Assembly (NCBI GenBank): GCA_942159475.1
Contig: OW804097.1
Coordinates: 37,274,298-37,338,297, forward strand
Origin: Sthenelais limicola
Taxonomy: Eukaryota; Annelida; Polychaeta; Phyllodocida; Sigalionidae
DNA length: 64,000 nucleotides
Reading direction: 5' to 3'
Below, piece by piece: positions 34,362 to 45,658 of this stretch. The position numbers were made by a program, and so were the translations under genes. The first letter of the stretch is position 1, and every line of letters starts with the position of its first letter. The notes beneath the pieces are model-generated. The model ran no database searches, was not told the origin of the DNA, and saw only the letters and a program-made list of their open reading frames with translations.

Positions 34362-34713
34362 AATTACCAGCATGTAGTTTTTATTCAATTCCTCCATCCC
34401 TTCTGCTATTTCTTTCACTCCCATCTTTATAATTCTCCTCCCCACTCTACCACTGACTGGGGTGACATTGCATCAGCCCAGTAAAGCCCATGCAGCTGCC
34501 GTAAGTGGGTCGAAGCATGTGCAACTTTCCGAATGGAATAGCATTGAAATAGCTTCAAAATCACTTCCTTGGAAAAAATATTTTAGGGAACACAATACCC
34601 AGGTTACCTCACTTGAGATATATGTAAGCCACCATGAAAGTCCTAAGAGTCCTATACATGCAGCCAGTAAAGAGCCTTTTACAACTTTGTGCACAGCCTT
34701 GAATGTCATAAAT
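34362..34713. other. No gene recognised
   Basis: Two opposite ORFs of 78-93 codons overlap here. Neither has a recognisable domain, and one runs into the next MITE. Confidence 0.4.
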
Positions 34714-34946
34714 GGGTCAGATTTTCAGAAAATGTACAATTGACAGCTGTACACATTGACTAATTCTGCTAAATTAGGCTCCAATTTGAACAATACTAGG
34801 TAAATTAGAGTATATTCAGCATTGCATTGATTTTAGCAATCTGTTTGGTTAGGTTGAACTGTATTTTGAACTTTATTTTCATCTGAAATTTGGGTTATTT
34901 GAGAAGATTGGTGAAGTTGAACGGTACATTGTCTGAAAACAGACCC
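34714..34946 (+). mobile_element. Family A MITE with AAAT duplication
   Basis: It runs from GGGTCAGATTTTCAGAAAAT to GTCTGAAAACAGACCC. AAAT is on both sides. Confidence 0.93.
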
Positions 34947-35455
34947 AAATCCACAATTGATATAGTGTGGATAGCAATTTGCAGCCCTATTTACTTTTTA
35001 CCCACCTTCTATTACCGAAGGCCCGACAATATCACTTTCTTCTCTTGTAACACTCTATTCACCACAATCCTCATTATTCGCCGCGACACCCGGATATTTA
35101 CCAATATTTTAAAACGAATATCAAGCTTCACACAATAAAGAAGTCAGCCTGTCGATTCAAAAGCGCGTTGTCCCAACCGTCTGTGTTCCGTAACATCATA
35201 TTGAATTCCATCCATATTAAAACTCTCTCTTTTGAAAATGAATTGCAGAGTCTCCGATTCAGCAGGCTAAGGGACAAACGTCGGTTCTGAATAAATGGTT
35301 AAATATTAAATTCTGCATAATCAAATGTTGTTTTGTTTGTTTAAATAGTTTATTCTGCGGAAACGTTATGCCACAAGGACATTATTCTCAGTTCCACAGT
35401 AGATTATTACTATTATACTTGTGTTGTCGTTATTGGCTCACGTGGGAGACCTGCT
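34947..35455. other. No gene recognised
   Basis: Nothing supported. Confidence 0.4.
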
Positions 35456-35681
35456 GGGTCAGATTTTCAGAAAATGTACAGCTCTACACATTTAGTAAAT
35501 TCAGCTAATTAGGCTATAATTTGGCCAATACTAGGTAAATTCGGGTATATTTGGCATTGCATTGATTCCAGCAATGTGTTCGGTTAGGTTAAACTGTATT
35601 TTGAACTTTTTTTGGTCTTAAATGTGGGTTATTTGAGAGGATTGGTGAAATGGAATTGTACATTTTCTGAAAATCTGACCC
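35456..35681 (+). mobile_element. Family A MITE with TGCT duplication
   Basis: It has an internal loss just after the left terminal repeat (TACAATTGGCAGC is shortened). TGCT at 35452-35455 and 35682-35685 is a non-AT target and therefore informative. Confidence 0.93.
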
Positions 35682-35752
35682 TGCTGCAGGCAGATTTTGA
35701 ATCCCTTTCTGCACTCATGCTCATAATGGAAAATAAATTCATATACATACAT

Positions 35753-35886
35753 GGTTGACATTTCCAGAAAATGCACAATTCACCTTCAGGAAAAAACCCT
35801 CCCAAATAACCCGATTTTAATACAGAAATGAGACTCAAAACATAATTTAACACAACCAAACACATCCCTTGAATCGACTTGAATGC
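35753..35886 (-). mobile_element. Family A MITE, right half missing
   Basis: It starts GGTTGACATTTCCAGAAAAT and stops near TTGAATGCATAA, next to a family B end. Confidence 0.78.
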
Positions 35887-35893
35887 ATAAACG

Positions 35894-36033
35894 ATATGTG
35901 ATGTGTTTCAGCAAAATGAGGCACAAGTCGGAAAAAATGGATTTTCAGATATTAACATATTTGAAAAGATGAGATCAATCCGATTCCAATGACAGTAAAC
36001 AGTACGACACGTGTTTCTATATTTTAAGTTTTA
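35894..36033 (-). mobile_element. Family B MITE, left part only
   Basis: It starts ATATGTGATGTGTTTCAGCA and ends TTCTATATTTTAAGTTTT. It is followed directly by AAAATCTGACCCC, the solo end of a family A copy. Confidence 0.8.
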
Positions 36034-36207
36034 AAATCTGACCCCATGTATAGTTCTAGCACCTCGGTACGGGCTTCAACTGCATCATCACTAAACTTAC
36101 TGCTCCAATCTCTGTCTGTCAACCTCTATAGTTGTGCGAAAACCATATTATTTCGGTAGCTTTTAATGCTAATCAGGACCTGAGAAAAGCAGCGTTATTA
36201 TACAGAT

Positions 36208-36441
36208 GGATTAGATCGTCAGAAAATGTACAATCAGCGCATCTACACACTTACTAAATTCGGCTAAATTACACTTGAAAATGGTAAATACTAGGTATAT
36301 TTGTGCATATTTGATATTGCCTTGTTTCAAAGAATCTGTTTGGTTATGTTGAACTTATTTTAAACCTAATTTTTCTCTTAAATTTGGGTTATTTGAGATG
36401 GCTTGTGAAGGACAATTCTACATTTTCTGACGATTTCACCC
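36208..36441 (+). mobile_element. Family A MITE, full length
   Basis: It runs from GGATTAGATCGTCAGAAAAT to CTGACGATTTCACCC. The flanks AGAT and ATAT do not match. Confidence 0.87.
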
Positions 36442-36598
36442 ATATGTTTCTTGCTCAGGCAGTGAAACAGCTAAACTCCCTTCCCAACTACTTGCTTCCT
36501 ATTCAGCGGAACTTTAGAGCAATACCCACGTCACAGAAGCGCTACAACTGGGATTTATTTGATCAGCAGAGCTGAGTTCGCTCTTGTGCCTATCATAT

Positions 36599-36830
36599 GG
36601 GCAAAGTCACCAGAAAATGTACAATTCACCTTCACCAATCTTTTCAAATAAACCAAACTTCAGACGAAAAGAAAGTTCAAATCCAGTTAAACCTATAACA
36701 AAACTGATTGCTAGAATCAATGCAGTTACAAATATACTCGACCAAATACATGACCAAACTGTAGCCTAATTTAGCAAAATTTACTAAATGTGTACAGCTG
36801 CCAATTGTACTCTTTCTGAAAATCTGACCC
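36599..36830 (-). mobile_element. Family A MITE with ATAT duplication
   Basis: It runs from GGGCAAAGTCACCAGAAAAT to CTGAAAATCTGACCC, with ATAT on both sides. Confidence 0.92.
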
Positions 36831-36941
36831 ATATTGGTAGTACGAGGAGGTGAAGGAAGCTTCCCATTAACTAAGAGTTCCTCTTTATCCGAGCTCATCT
36901 CGCTTTTGATCATCGACCCACGCCTGACAGTACAATGAGCT

Positions 36942-37361
36942 ATATGTGATGTGTTCCAGGAAAATGAGTCACAAGTTGCAAAATGGATATTTTTCAAAGT
37001 GTTTCATTCACAAGATCTCTTTGTATGTATGTTCTTATTCTTTGGTTATCTAATGCTCCAAGTCATATGAATACTTTAACTAAATTTCAAGACCGTGTAT
37101 TAGATATATTCATACATTTCTAATCTCGTCCTATTGAGTATATTCAACTACTTTACTATACGTAGTAATTGTCCACCCAGAGATATGGTAAACGCTTTTT
37201 TCATAGATAAAAAAACATCCAACTTGAAATAGAGAAAAACGTATTGGATGTTCTAGTGTTTACTATCATTGAAATCCACTTGATCTCATCATTTCAAATA
37301 TGATATCTCAAAATTCAATTTTTGCGACTTGTGACTTATCTTCCTGAAACACATCACATAT
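36942..37361 (+). mobile_element. Family B MITE, full length reference copy
   Basis: It is bounded by ATATGTGATGTGTTCCAGGA and its inverted partner TTCCTGAAACACATCACATAT-like end, 420 bp. The terminal repeats pair over about 45 bp, with the inner block GTCACAAGTYGCAAAA. The outer AT-rich edge allows a TA target, but that is not proven. No transposase frame, so non-autonomous. Confidence 0.88.
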
Positions 37362-37653
37362 TTCGCCGGTAAGTATCACTCCGCCGCGGAATAACCTGTT
37401 GGCTTAGCGGTTATATATGCATAGAGGATTTGACAAGAAAATAATCCAGAAAACCTCCCAGGAACTCATTTGTCCATGGCCTGGTGACCATAAGTACGTA
37501 CAGTGTATTTCTCCTGGGCATATACATTTACGGAGATGGCCTTAAGCCAAGGCCATGGGACACCCATCAATAATACCTTCATTATTTCCTCTTCTACCTT
37601 GGAGTTGTATCCACTGTGATCGTCTGTCTTTATCACCTATGCATATGTGATAT

Positions 37654-37889
37654 GGGTCAGATTTTCAGAAAATGTACAATTGGCAGCTATACATATTTAG
37701 TAAATTCGGCTAAATTAGACTACAATTTGGTCAATACTAGGTAAATTTAAGAGTATTCGGCATTGCATTGATTATAGCAATGTGTTTGGTTAGGTTGAAC
37801 TGTATTTTGAACTTTATTTTCGTCTGAAATTTGGGCTTATTTGAGAGGATTGGCGAAGTTGAATTGTACATTTTCTGAAAAACTGACCC
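37654..37889 (+). mobile_element. Family A MITE inside family B, ATAT duplication
   Basis: It runs from GGGTCAGATTTTCAGAAAAT to CTGAAAAACTGACCC, flanked by ATAT. The target was the end of the surrounding family B copy. Confidence 0.93.
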
Positions 37890-37987
37890 ATATGTTTCAG
37901 GAAAATGAGTCACAATTAAGTCGCAAAAGTGATTTATTCACATAAACTGTTTGTAGGATTGTTCTGATTCTTTTGGAATTTAGTGCC

Positions 37988-38431
37988 TTAAGGCGGCGAT
38001 TCCACTGGCTCGCTCTTTTGCTCCGCTTATGGCCCGCTCTTTTTATTTCCCCGAGCACTTAGCAAGCGAATTTAGAGCGAAGCCAGAGCGGTGCAATAGA
38101 ATCATGAATGCGCTTTCTATACGCTCTTGAAACATGACGTTGGCGCTTCTTTTTGACACTGTGCTAATATCTGACCTGTTTGATTTGAGCGCAACTACAC
38201 GCCGCTCTTTCTGCCTGTTAAAGTAGCGGACCAAGAGTGCAGTGAGGGTGCACAAACGCATTTGCTATTGATTTCATATAGGAAACAAGTGCATCAGTAG
38301 AATCGCTCTGCGCTTGTATTGCCCTAAAAATAAAAGCGGATGAAGAGCGAATGACAAGTGCACTATAAACAAGCGCAGCACGCGTGAGCCATGAGCACAT
38401 ATACAAGCGCTCCGGTGGAATCGCACCGTTA
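37988..38431 (+). mobile_element. Family M (GAGCG-rich) element, copy 1
   Basis: The left end TTAAGGCGGCGATTCCACTG mirrors GGTGGAATCGCACCGTTAGA. The body is crowded with GAGCG and CGCTC words, which makes it strongly self-complementary. It produces chance ORFs on both strands. About 445 bp, non-coding. Confidence 0.75.
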
Positions 38432-38952
38432 GACCAAATATATATATACCAAATTTCAAGACTGTATCAAATATTTTATCCTTGCCTTTTGAATGTCATT
38501 ATATCGAGTACATTTAATTACTTTACTGGTAATTACCCAGCCAGAAATATTGCAAACCTATTTTCAAACACAGAAATATCAGACATAAAATACAGAAGAA
38601 TGTCTTAGATGTCCTCCATGTTTACCAACATTAGAATCCTCTTGATCTCATCTTTTCAAATATTATTATGATGATATCTCAAAATCTATTTTTTGCGACT
38701 TGTGACTCATTTTCCTGTAACACATAATATATACTCATTATTTGAGTTCATACCTAGAAATTTGAGTTTTGACTCTATCTATATAATGTAACTATAACAT
38801 ATAATATGATATTTAGAATAAGATATAATGATATAATATATTAAATTTTATCTATTATTTTCGCGATTTTCTCAAGATATTTTCTATTGAACTCTTACCT
38901 TCTCATTGCACATGCATCATTGAGTTAATGATACCTTTAACTGTCTGTGACC

Positions 38953-40410
38953 TTTTTTTTTTTTTTTAAAGAAATTTTATTGAGCTGGTTTTAATGACAA
39001 ATACATTAATAATCTCACAGACTCAAGTGAAAAAGCAATATCAATGACATAAGAACCAACTAGAGTAATTCACAAATTTCGATTGATTGAAATTTAAACA
39101 TTATTCGAATATAATCACAATTATCAATAATCAGTACATGGGCCTTTTTTCATGACCAACAAATCAAATATGTACAAGATTACATTTTTTGTATTACCTC
39201 TCATCAGGGCAAGAATTAGTTGAGTTCAACATTCAGTATGACTAATAAAAACGACAGAGTTTCATAGATTTCAGACCATCCTTAGATTATTAATTTACAT
39301 TCATAATGACTTTCGCTTCACGAACAATTGTGCCATCATTACATCCAATAATCATTCTTCTTAAGGTGTAGCTTAAGAGATGACCATTTCCCATTCCTAA
39401 GGTGACAGTTCAATTTATTCCAGAGTAGCGGACCTAGATAACATGGGCTTTTCATATATTTTTCATTTGTTAGTTTGTCTATATGAAATACATGGCCATC
39501 ATGCTGCCTGGTTTCTCTTGTACAAATTTTTGTATCAACCACCTTATTCTTTCTGCTGTACATTATCCTCAATAAAGAGATTTTGCTTCGTTTATCTAAC
39601 TTTTCGATTTTACACAATCCACTAAGCTCTTCTGTGTTTCTTTTGTCGTATGGAAAAATGAATCTTATAGCCTGGTATAGTATTCTTTGCAGTTTCGTTC
39701 TGACCTTCCCATGGGATAATCCCAATAAGAACAGTCCATACTGAAGCAAAGATAATACATGGGTTTTTACAATTAACTTGGCCATATTTGTTGTAAGGTA
39801 CTTCCTTATACGAGATAGCTGGGTTAGTTTATAAATCGCAGAGTTTTTAACTCTGGTAAAATGAGAATCGAAAGATAAATTTTCATCAACTCTGTACCCT
39901 AAATAGGTCACAATTTTCTTACACGGAATTTGTATCCCATTAATGGTGAGTTTTATTGGATTTGATCTTTTTATTCTATTCAACCTGTTTTTTGTACCGA
40001 TCATTTGGGTAAGGCATTTTTTTTCGTTTAGAGCCAACAGGTTATCCCTCATCCAGCAGTTTACTTTGCCTGCAGCTAACTGACTTAGCTCTGCACACTT
40101 GGTGTTATCTGTACCCGTTACACTTATAGCAGTGTTGTCTGCGTATAATGTTATGTTAATGGTATAATCTGGGTAATTTACATCATGTAGGCAGTTAGGT
40201 AAGTCGTTAATAAATATTAAAAATAAAATGGGGCCAAGATGACTTCCTTGGGGTACCCCCCTGCTGATAGGCAGTGCATCAGAAGTAACAATTGATACAC
40301 AAGTTTTTTGTTTTCTGTTTGTCAAATAATCAAGGATCAGGCGTCTTATTGTAGGGTTAATTTTATAAAATGTCATTTTTTCTTCTAGAATATCGTGGTT
40401 TGGCAATTAA
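38953..40410 (-). mobile_element. LINE (CR1/Jockey type), 5'-truncated
   Basis: A run of about 15 T at 38953-38967 is the poly(A) tail of a minus-strand element. The 3' UTR is 38968-39338 and the RT ORF is 39339-40406. The 5' end is cut within the RT domain at a family M fragment. I saw no clear target-site duplication. Confidence 0.85.
39339..40406 (-). pseudogene. LINE reverse transcriptase, C-terminal part, YADN
   Basis: About 355 codons without a stop. The frame enters at NHDILEEK (the usual VNHDIL motif region), so the endonuclease and the first RT motifs are missing. Motif B-like GVPQGSHLGPILFLIFINDL is at residues 50-69. The catalytic box reads YADN at residues 88-91 instead of YADD, which replaces the second metal-binding aspartate by asparagine (AAC codon at about 40134-40136). 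The thumb motif VTYLGYRVDENLSF and the C-terminal CYLGPLLWNKL follow. A LINE RT copies element RNA at a nicked target. This copy is both truncated and altered at the active site, so it should be dead. The start shown is the first in-frame codon, not a real initiator. Confidence 0.85.
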
Positions 40411-40417
40411 AGGCCTA

Positions 40418-40481
40418 TGCTATTTGAGCGCAACTACAGCCTTAGGCTGCGTTTCCAGCGAGCCAGTGGAAACGCAGCCTA
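40418..40481. repeat. Family M fragment forming a 17-bp hairpin
   Basis: TTTGAGCGCAACTAC is family M interior. It is joined to CCTTAGGCTGCGTTTCC (40440-40456), which pairs perfectly with 40468-40484 around an 11-nt loop, AGCGAGCCAGT. This looks like two terminal repeats joined head to head. Confidence 0.65.
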
Positions 40482-40937
40482 AGGCTGCGTTTCCACTGGC
40501 TCGCTCTTTAGGTCCGCTCATCGCCCGCTCTTTTTATTTCCATTAGCGCTTAACAAGGACAGATAGAACGCAGCCAGAGCGGTTCAATAGAATCAGTTAC
40601 TGCGCTTTCTATACGCTCTTAAAATCTGACGTTGGCGCTTCTTTTTGACACTGCGCTAATATCTGACGTGTTTGATTTGAGCGCAGCAACACAACGCTCT
40701 TTCTACCTGTTAAAATAGCGGAGCAAGAGCACAGCAAGTGCGCACATACCCATTTGCTATTGATTTCATATATGAAACAAGCGCAGCAGTGGAATTCTGG
40801 TAGAATCGCTCTGCGCTTGTATTGCGCTAAAAATATTAGCGGATAAAGAGCGAATGACAAGCGCACTATAAACAAGCGCAGCAAGAGCGAGCCATGAGCA
40901 CATATATAAGCCCACCAGTGGAATCGGACCTTAAAGG
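40482..40937 (+). mobile_element. Family M element, copy 2
   Basis: It runs from TAAGGCTGCGTTTCCACTGG to CCAGTGGAATCGGACCTTAA. Same orientation as copy 1. The interior AATATCTGACGTGTTTGATT and TTGATTTCATATATGAAAC blocks match. Confidence 0.78.
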
Positions 40938-40978
40938 TCAGAGTCAGGGAGTGTAATATGATAGAATAGCAGGAGTAG

Positions 40979-41407
40979 GTCCGATTCCACAGGTTCGCTT
41001 ATATATGTGCTCATGGCTCGCTCTTGCTGCGCTTGTTTATGGGGCGCTTGTCATTCGCTCTTCATGCGCTAATATTTTTAGCGCAATACAAGCGCAGAGC
41101 GATTCTACTGGTGCGCCTGTTTCCTTATGAAATCAATGGTAAATCACTTGGTCTGCTCTTACTGCGCTCTTGGAAAGAGCGCCGTGTAGTTGCCCTCATA
41201 TCAAACACGTCAGACATGAGCGCAACCTCCTGGACTCTTCCAAAGAAGCACAAATAGCAGTTTTTAAGAGCGTATAGAAAGTGCAGTTACCAATTCTATT
41301 AGACGGCTCTGGTTTCGCTCTGTCGTCGCTTGTTATGCGCTTGGGGAAATGAAAAGGGCGGGCCATGAGCGGTCCAAAAGAGCGAGCCAGTGGAATTGCA
41401 GCCTTAA
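40979..41407 (-). mobile_element. Family M element, copy 3, inverted
   Basis: It runs from TAGGTCCGATTCCACAGGTT to CCAGTGGAATTGCAGCCTTA. It lies about 40 bp from copy 2 in opposite orientation, so the pair could form a very long hairpin. Confidence 0.78.
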
Positions 41408-41415
41408 TATCATCA

Positions 41416-41599
41416 GGGTATTTCGCCAGTCTTTTCAAATGACCCACATTTCAGACGAAAATAAAGCTCCAAATACAGTTCAACCTAACCAAACAGATTG
41501 CTAAACTCAATGGAATGCCGAATATTCTCGAATTTACCTAGTATTGAACTTACTAAATTTGTACAGCTGCCAATTGTACATTTTCTGAAAATCTGACCC
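41416..41599 (-). mobile_element. Family A MITE, left arm deleted
   Basis: GGGTATTTCGCCAGTC suggests that most of the left terminal repeat was lost. The right end CTGAAAATCTGACCC is intact and abuts a family B start (ATATGTGATGAG). Confidence 0.82.
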
Positions 41600-41766
41600 A
41601 TATGTGATGAGTTATAGGAAAATGAGTCACAAGTCGCATTTTGTGATATGATCATATTTGAAAAGCTGAGACCGAGCCGATTCTAACGATGGTAAACATT
41701 AGGACAGCTGGTGCACCCCTGATAAGTATTTCTAAATTTTCAGTTTGAGAAAAGAGTTTGCAATGT

Positions 41767-42810
41767 ACCCTACTAAAAAAGCTTGAAAAGCTAAACTCAG
41801 ACCCGAACTCAACCAAATGGTTCCAAAGCTATCTACAAAATCGCTCACAAGCTGTCACAGCAAATGGCCACACATCAACCACCCTACCTCTTAAAACAGG
41901 AGTGCCCCAAGGCTCCATCCTAGGTCCACTACTATTTCTCATCTACATTAACGACCTCCCTGCTAACTTACCCAAAGTCAAAACCCAGTTGTATGCAGAT
42001 GACACTGTCATCTACACATCCACTGAATCTCACAATGCCTCCATTCCCACAATACAAACGGCCCTGCATGCACTAGAAACCTGGTGCAACACCAACAAAC
42101 TTACAATCAACACAAAGAAAACAAAAGTCATAGCTTTTACCCCAAAACGAACAACCCCACCTACTACATCCAAACTGACTCTACACAGCACCGAGCTAGA
42201 CCTAGTTGAACACTACAAGTACCTCGGCACCACATTAGACCACAAACTCAATGCACAGAAACAAATAAATGCAATAACGCAAGCCACAAACAATAAACTC
42301 TACATGCTAGCACGCATCAGACACATGCTCACCAAACAATCAACACTAAAAATCTACAAAGCAATGATACTACCCCTACTCGACTATAACTCTACAATAT
42401 ATAACTTTGCAACACAAGCAAACACATGCAAACTTGAACGCATCCAAACACGAGCAGTCAGAATCATTACACTGACAAGAAGACATGATTCAGTAGCAGA
42501 CTTACTACCAGCTCTAGGTCTCGAGACGCTGGATCAAAGAAGGGCAAAACATCAACTGTGCCTCATGTACAAACGATCCCGTGATGCACCCACAAACTCA
42601 CCAACACACACCAAAAACACCCGCTCGCAAAATAAATACAACCTGCCACTACCCATGCCAAAAACTGAAGCTCTCAAAAATGCACCCTGCTACAAGGGTG
42701 CAAAAGCATGGAACTCCCTCACTTCAACAGAAAAAAATACTCCCTCATACGAACAATTCAAGAACATCCTCAAACAGAACCAAATACAAATCAAAACCCA
42801 CACAGACTGA
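41767..42810 (+). pseudogene. LINE reverse transcriptase, C-terminal part, YADD
   Basis: About 348 codons with no internal stop. Recognisable in order are GVPQGSILGPLLFLIYINDL at about residues 48-67, LYADDTVIY (the intact metal-binding YADD box) some 12 residues later, the thumb motif YKYLGTTLDHKL, and the C-terminal LERIQTRAVRII and KGAKAWNSL motifs typical of CR1/L2/Jockey RTs. The N-terminal third of RT, the endonuclease and ORF1 are gone through 5' truncation. The open frame begins at a non-ATG codon copied from the junction. It cannot move by itself, but its intact frame suggests a fairly young insertion. Confidence 0.88.
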
Positions 42811-43232
42811 CAAATGGTAAATGGTATGCAGTATCTTCACGCTACCATAACAAACCCACACTGACCCAAGGGCATGCTGCATCTTCAAGCTGTCCAAAAT
42901 TCAACTGAAACAAATCCAACTAACTAACCATACTTTTATTTCTATCTTTGACTGTACCTTTCTCACCTTTCTTGATTTAATGTCTGTTCAACTTAACTTG
43001 ATCTCGAGTAGTTTTGTTACATAATGTGTAGTCTAGCTAGACACAGCAGTGGGTGGAAAACCATGGTTTTTCTGATTTGAAATATCACCCGTGAGTCCAT
43101 TATCCTCATACGTACATGACATCCTTTGTTCATAACATTTTTTTGTACACTGTGCATGCCCGATTATGTTCAACTGTTATTTTACCGAAGATTGGCTGTA
43201 TAAAAATTCTAAATAAAAAAAAAAAAAAAAAA
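41767..43232 (+). mobile_element. LINE (CR1/L2/Jockey type), 5'-truncated, in family B
   Basis: The flanking MITE sequence lets the edges be placed: AATGT at 41762-41766 is repeated at 43233-43237 right after the A tail. AATAAA at about 43212-43217 leads into about 20 A residues. Retained are the RT C-terminal half and about 420 bp of 3' UTR. Confidence 0.88.
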
Positions 43233-43303
43233 AATGTCTCTGGGTGGACAATTACTAGTGAAGTAGCCATTATACTCTATAGGATAAGCTTAAATAGAGA
43301 TAT

Positions 43304-43542
43304 GGGTCAGATTTTCAGAAAAATACAATTGGCAGCTGTAGGCTACACATTTAGTAAAGTCTACAAAATTGGGCTGCAATTTGGTTAATACCAGGTAATT
43401 TCGAGTATATTTGGCATTGAATTGATTCTAGCAATCAGTTTGGTTAGATTGAACTGAATTTTGAACTTTATTTTTGTCTGAAATTTGGGTTATTTGAGAG
43501 AATTGGTGAAGGCGAATTGTACAGTTTCTGAAAATCTGACCT
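43304..43542 (+). mobile_element. Family A MITE inside family B
   Basis: It runs from GGGTCAGATTTTCAGAAAAA to CTGAAAATCTGACCT. The flanks ATAT and AAAT differ at one base. It lies in the right half of the split family B copy. Confidence 0.9.
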
Positions 43543-44012
43543 AAATAGGGATATATTCAATACACCGTCTCGGAATCTGGTACATACATCTATTCACACG
43601 ACTAAGGGCATTAGATACTCCAAATATGAGAACATTCCCACTATGAGATCTTGTGGATAAATCACTTTAAAAAGTATCCATTTTGCCACTTGTATTCTTC
43701 TTTTCCTCAAATACATCACATATTAAATATCACATATTAAATGCCTCTTCCCTTAACTTCTTCTTTTTGACAAAATTGTCTTCCGATCCCTCCGATATAT
43801 TGCTTTACTTCCCAAGGGTTCTCACCTTGTGATAAATAAGCCTGATAAATGTATATGACAGCTTGAGTATTCATCTTATGTGTAGGCTATGTCCAAATGA
43901 TTTTTGCAAAAGCCAGAGGGACCCGAGGGACCTCACATTTTGCTGCCTCGCGTACTGCGTAATGGTTCTTATCCCATGAGTCTAGAGCACTACACGATTA
44001 ACTGAAATACAA

Positions 44013-44247
44013 GAGTCAGATCGTCAGAAAATGCACAATTTACAGTTCTACACATCTTTAAAATTCTGCTAAATTAGAGTGAAAAATGATAAATACTGAG
44101 TATATCTGAGTGTATTATGTATTGTATTCATTCGATAAATCCGTCTGGTTATGTTGAACTGTATTTTGGACCTGATTTTCGTCTTAAAATTGGAATTTTT
44201 TTAGGGATTAGTGAAGGCCAATTGTAGATTTTCTGAAAACTTAGCCC
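44013..44247 (+). mobile_element. Family A MITE, full length
   Basis: It runs from GAGTCAGATCGTCAGAAAAT to CTGAAAACTTAGCCC. No matching flanks. Confidence 0.86.
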
Positions 44248-44583
44248 ATATATATAGACAATAAGAAGAGCTATTTTGTTACAGGACTTTATTCACATTT
44301 CATCCTGTAAAGGTTTTTGTGACCTTCTGGAAAAAGAGCTAATGTACCCCTCTAGACAAAGGAAGCTTTACCTTCAGCAATGCTGAATGGGAAATACATT
44401 AGATATGTTTATAAATAAGTAAAGCTTTACCGCCGACCACAGTCTAGTGGGCCCAAGAGAATCTCATAACGCCCACAGAGGTGGATAGTTAGGAATAGCT
44501 CCACGCCCATCGGATGCGTGTTGAGCATTGGCAATACGCCTAAATAGCCTTCTCCATGTGTAGTGTATGGCCATGGTGATATT
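44248..44583. other. No gene recognised
   Basis: Nothing supported. Confidence 0.4.
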
Positions 44584-44972
44584 GTGATGTGTTTCAGGAA
44601 AATTGATATCTTTCATAGTGTTTTTTCACAAGATTTCTTTATTGGAATCTTCTGATTTTTAGATGGCTTAGCACTTATAGTCATATAAACCTAACACATT
44701 TTGGGACATTGTATTAAAGATATCCATGCGTTTTGAGAGCATTTGTATGGATTATATTTAGCTACTTTACTGCTAATTACCCATCCAGAAACATTGCAAA
44801 CTCTTTTTTAAAATATAAAAATATCAAACTAAAAATATAGAAATACATAATAGGTGTCCTAGTGTTTACTATATATCATTAGAATCAGCTTGATCTCCTA
44901 TGTTCAAATATGATGATATCTCAAAATCTATATTTTGCGACTTATGACTCATTTTCCTAAAACGGTATCACA
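44584..44972 (+). mobile_element. Family B MITE with a short left-end deletion
   Basis: It starts TTGTGATGTGTTTCAGGAAA but lacks the GAGTCACAAGTCGC block on the left. The right end GCGACTTATGACTCATTTTC is complete. Confidence 0.82.
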
Positions 44973-45279
44973 ATTGTCGTAAGCCTATATCAAATAAACA
45001 AGGAGTGAAGGCAGTGATTAAGTAGTTTCATTTATTTGGCTCGGTAGATCAGGCGTAGTATTTATTCCTTACAATTCCTAGGAATAGAGAGAAGAAAAAA
45101 AAAAAAAAAAAAAAAACAACAACCAACACAACCGACTGTAGTCAGCTTTTGGGAATGAATGGGCGAGAGTCAGTGTTTGAGTTTGGCGCGCCTGGTATCC
45201 TAGCGACCAGTGCTTCCGGTTATCCAACCATGCATCCGTTCATAGATATAATCGCATATATAATATATACAACACATAT
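44973..45279. other. No gene recognised; A(22) run
   Basis: A homopolymer of about 22 A at 45095-45116 may be the tail of an unrecognised retroposon on the plus strand. No body is identifiable. Confidence 0.4.
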
Positions 45280-45514
45280 GGGTCAGACTTTCAGAGAATG
45301 CACAATTGGCAGCTCTACACATTTGGTAAAATCTGCTGAATAAGGCTGAAAAATGATAAATACCAGGTATATCTGAGTATATTGTGTATTATGTTGTTTG
45401 AAAATATCTGTTCTGCTATATTAAACTGTATTTTGAAGCTCATTTCTGTCTTAAATTTGGATTATTTGAGAGGATTGGTGAAGGTGTATTGTACATTTGC
45501 TCACGATCTGACCC
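45280..45514 (+). mobile_element. Family A MITE, full length
   Basis: It runs from GGGTCAGACTTTCAGAGAAT to CTCACGATCTGACCC. The right flank GTAC does not match ATAT. A solo end (GGTCAGATTGTCAG) follows at about 45538. Confidence 0.88.
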
Positions 45515-45658
45515 GTACACCATACTGCTATCATACAGGTCAGATTGTCAGTATCGTAACATATTACATCTAGATACCTATATATAACCTTTACTATTAT
45601 TATATTCAGTGTTTATGAACTGCAATTTTAAATTCCCTTAAATCAACACTCATATTGT

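Larger units (their letters stand above)
37644..38731 (+). mobile_element. Family B MITE carrying two nested insertions
   Basis: The left end ATATGTGAT is cut by a family A copy at 37654-37889 and resumes GTTTCAGGAAAATGAGTCAC. The body is cut again by a family M element at 37988-38431. The right half then runs to GTGACTCATTTTCCTGTAAC. The order of insertion is therefore B first, then A and M. Confidence 0.8.
41600..43723 (-). mobile_element. Family B MITE split by a LINE and a family A copy
   Basis: The left part is 41600-41766. A LINE follows at 41767-43232. The MITE then resumes TCTGGGTGGACAATTACTAG, is cut by a family A copy at 43304-43542, and ends near TTTTCCTCAAATACATCACA. Confidence 0.8.

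Noticed and set aside
38043..41447. Short ORFs over the GAGCG-rich elements
   Set aside because: They appear on both strands of inverted copies and share no conserved frame beyond the DNA repeat itself.
39339..42810. The two LINE ORFs as intact working genes
   Set aside because: Both start inside the RT domain at non-initiator codons created by 5' truncation, and one has a changed active site.
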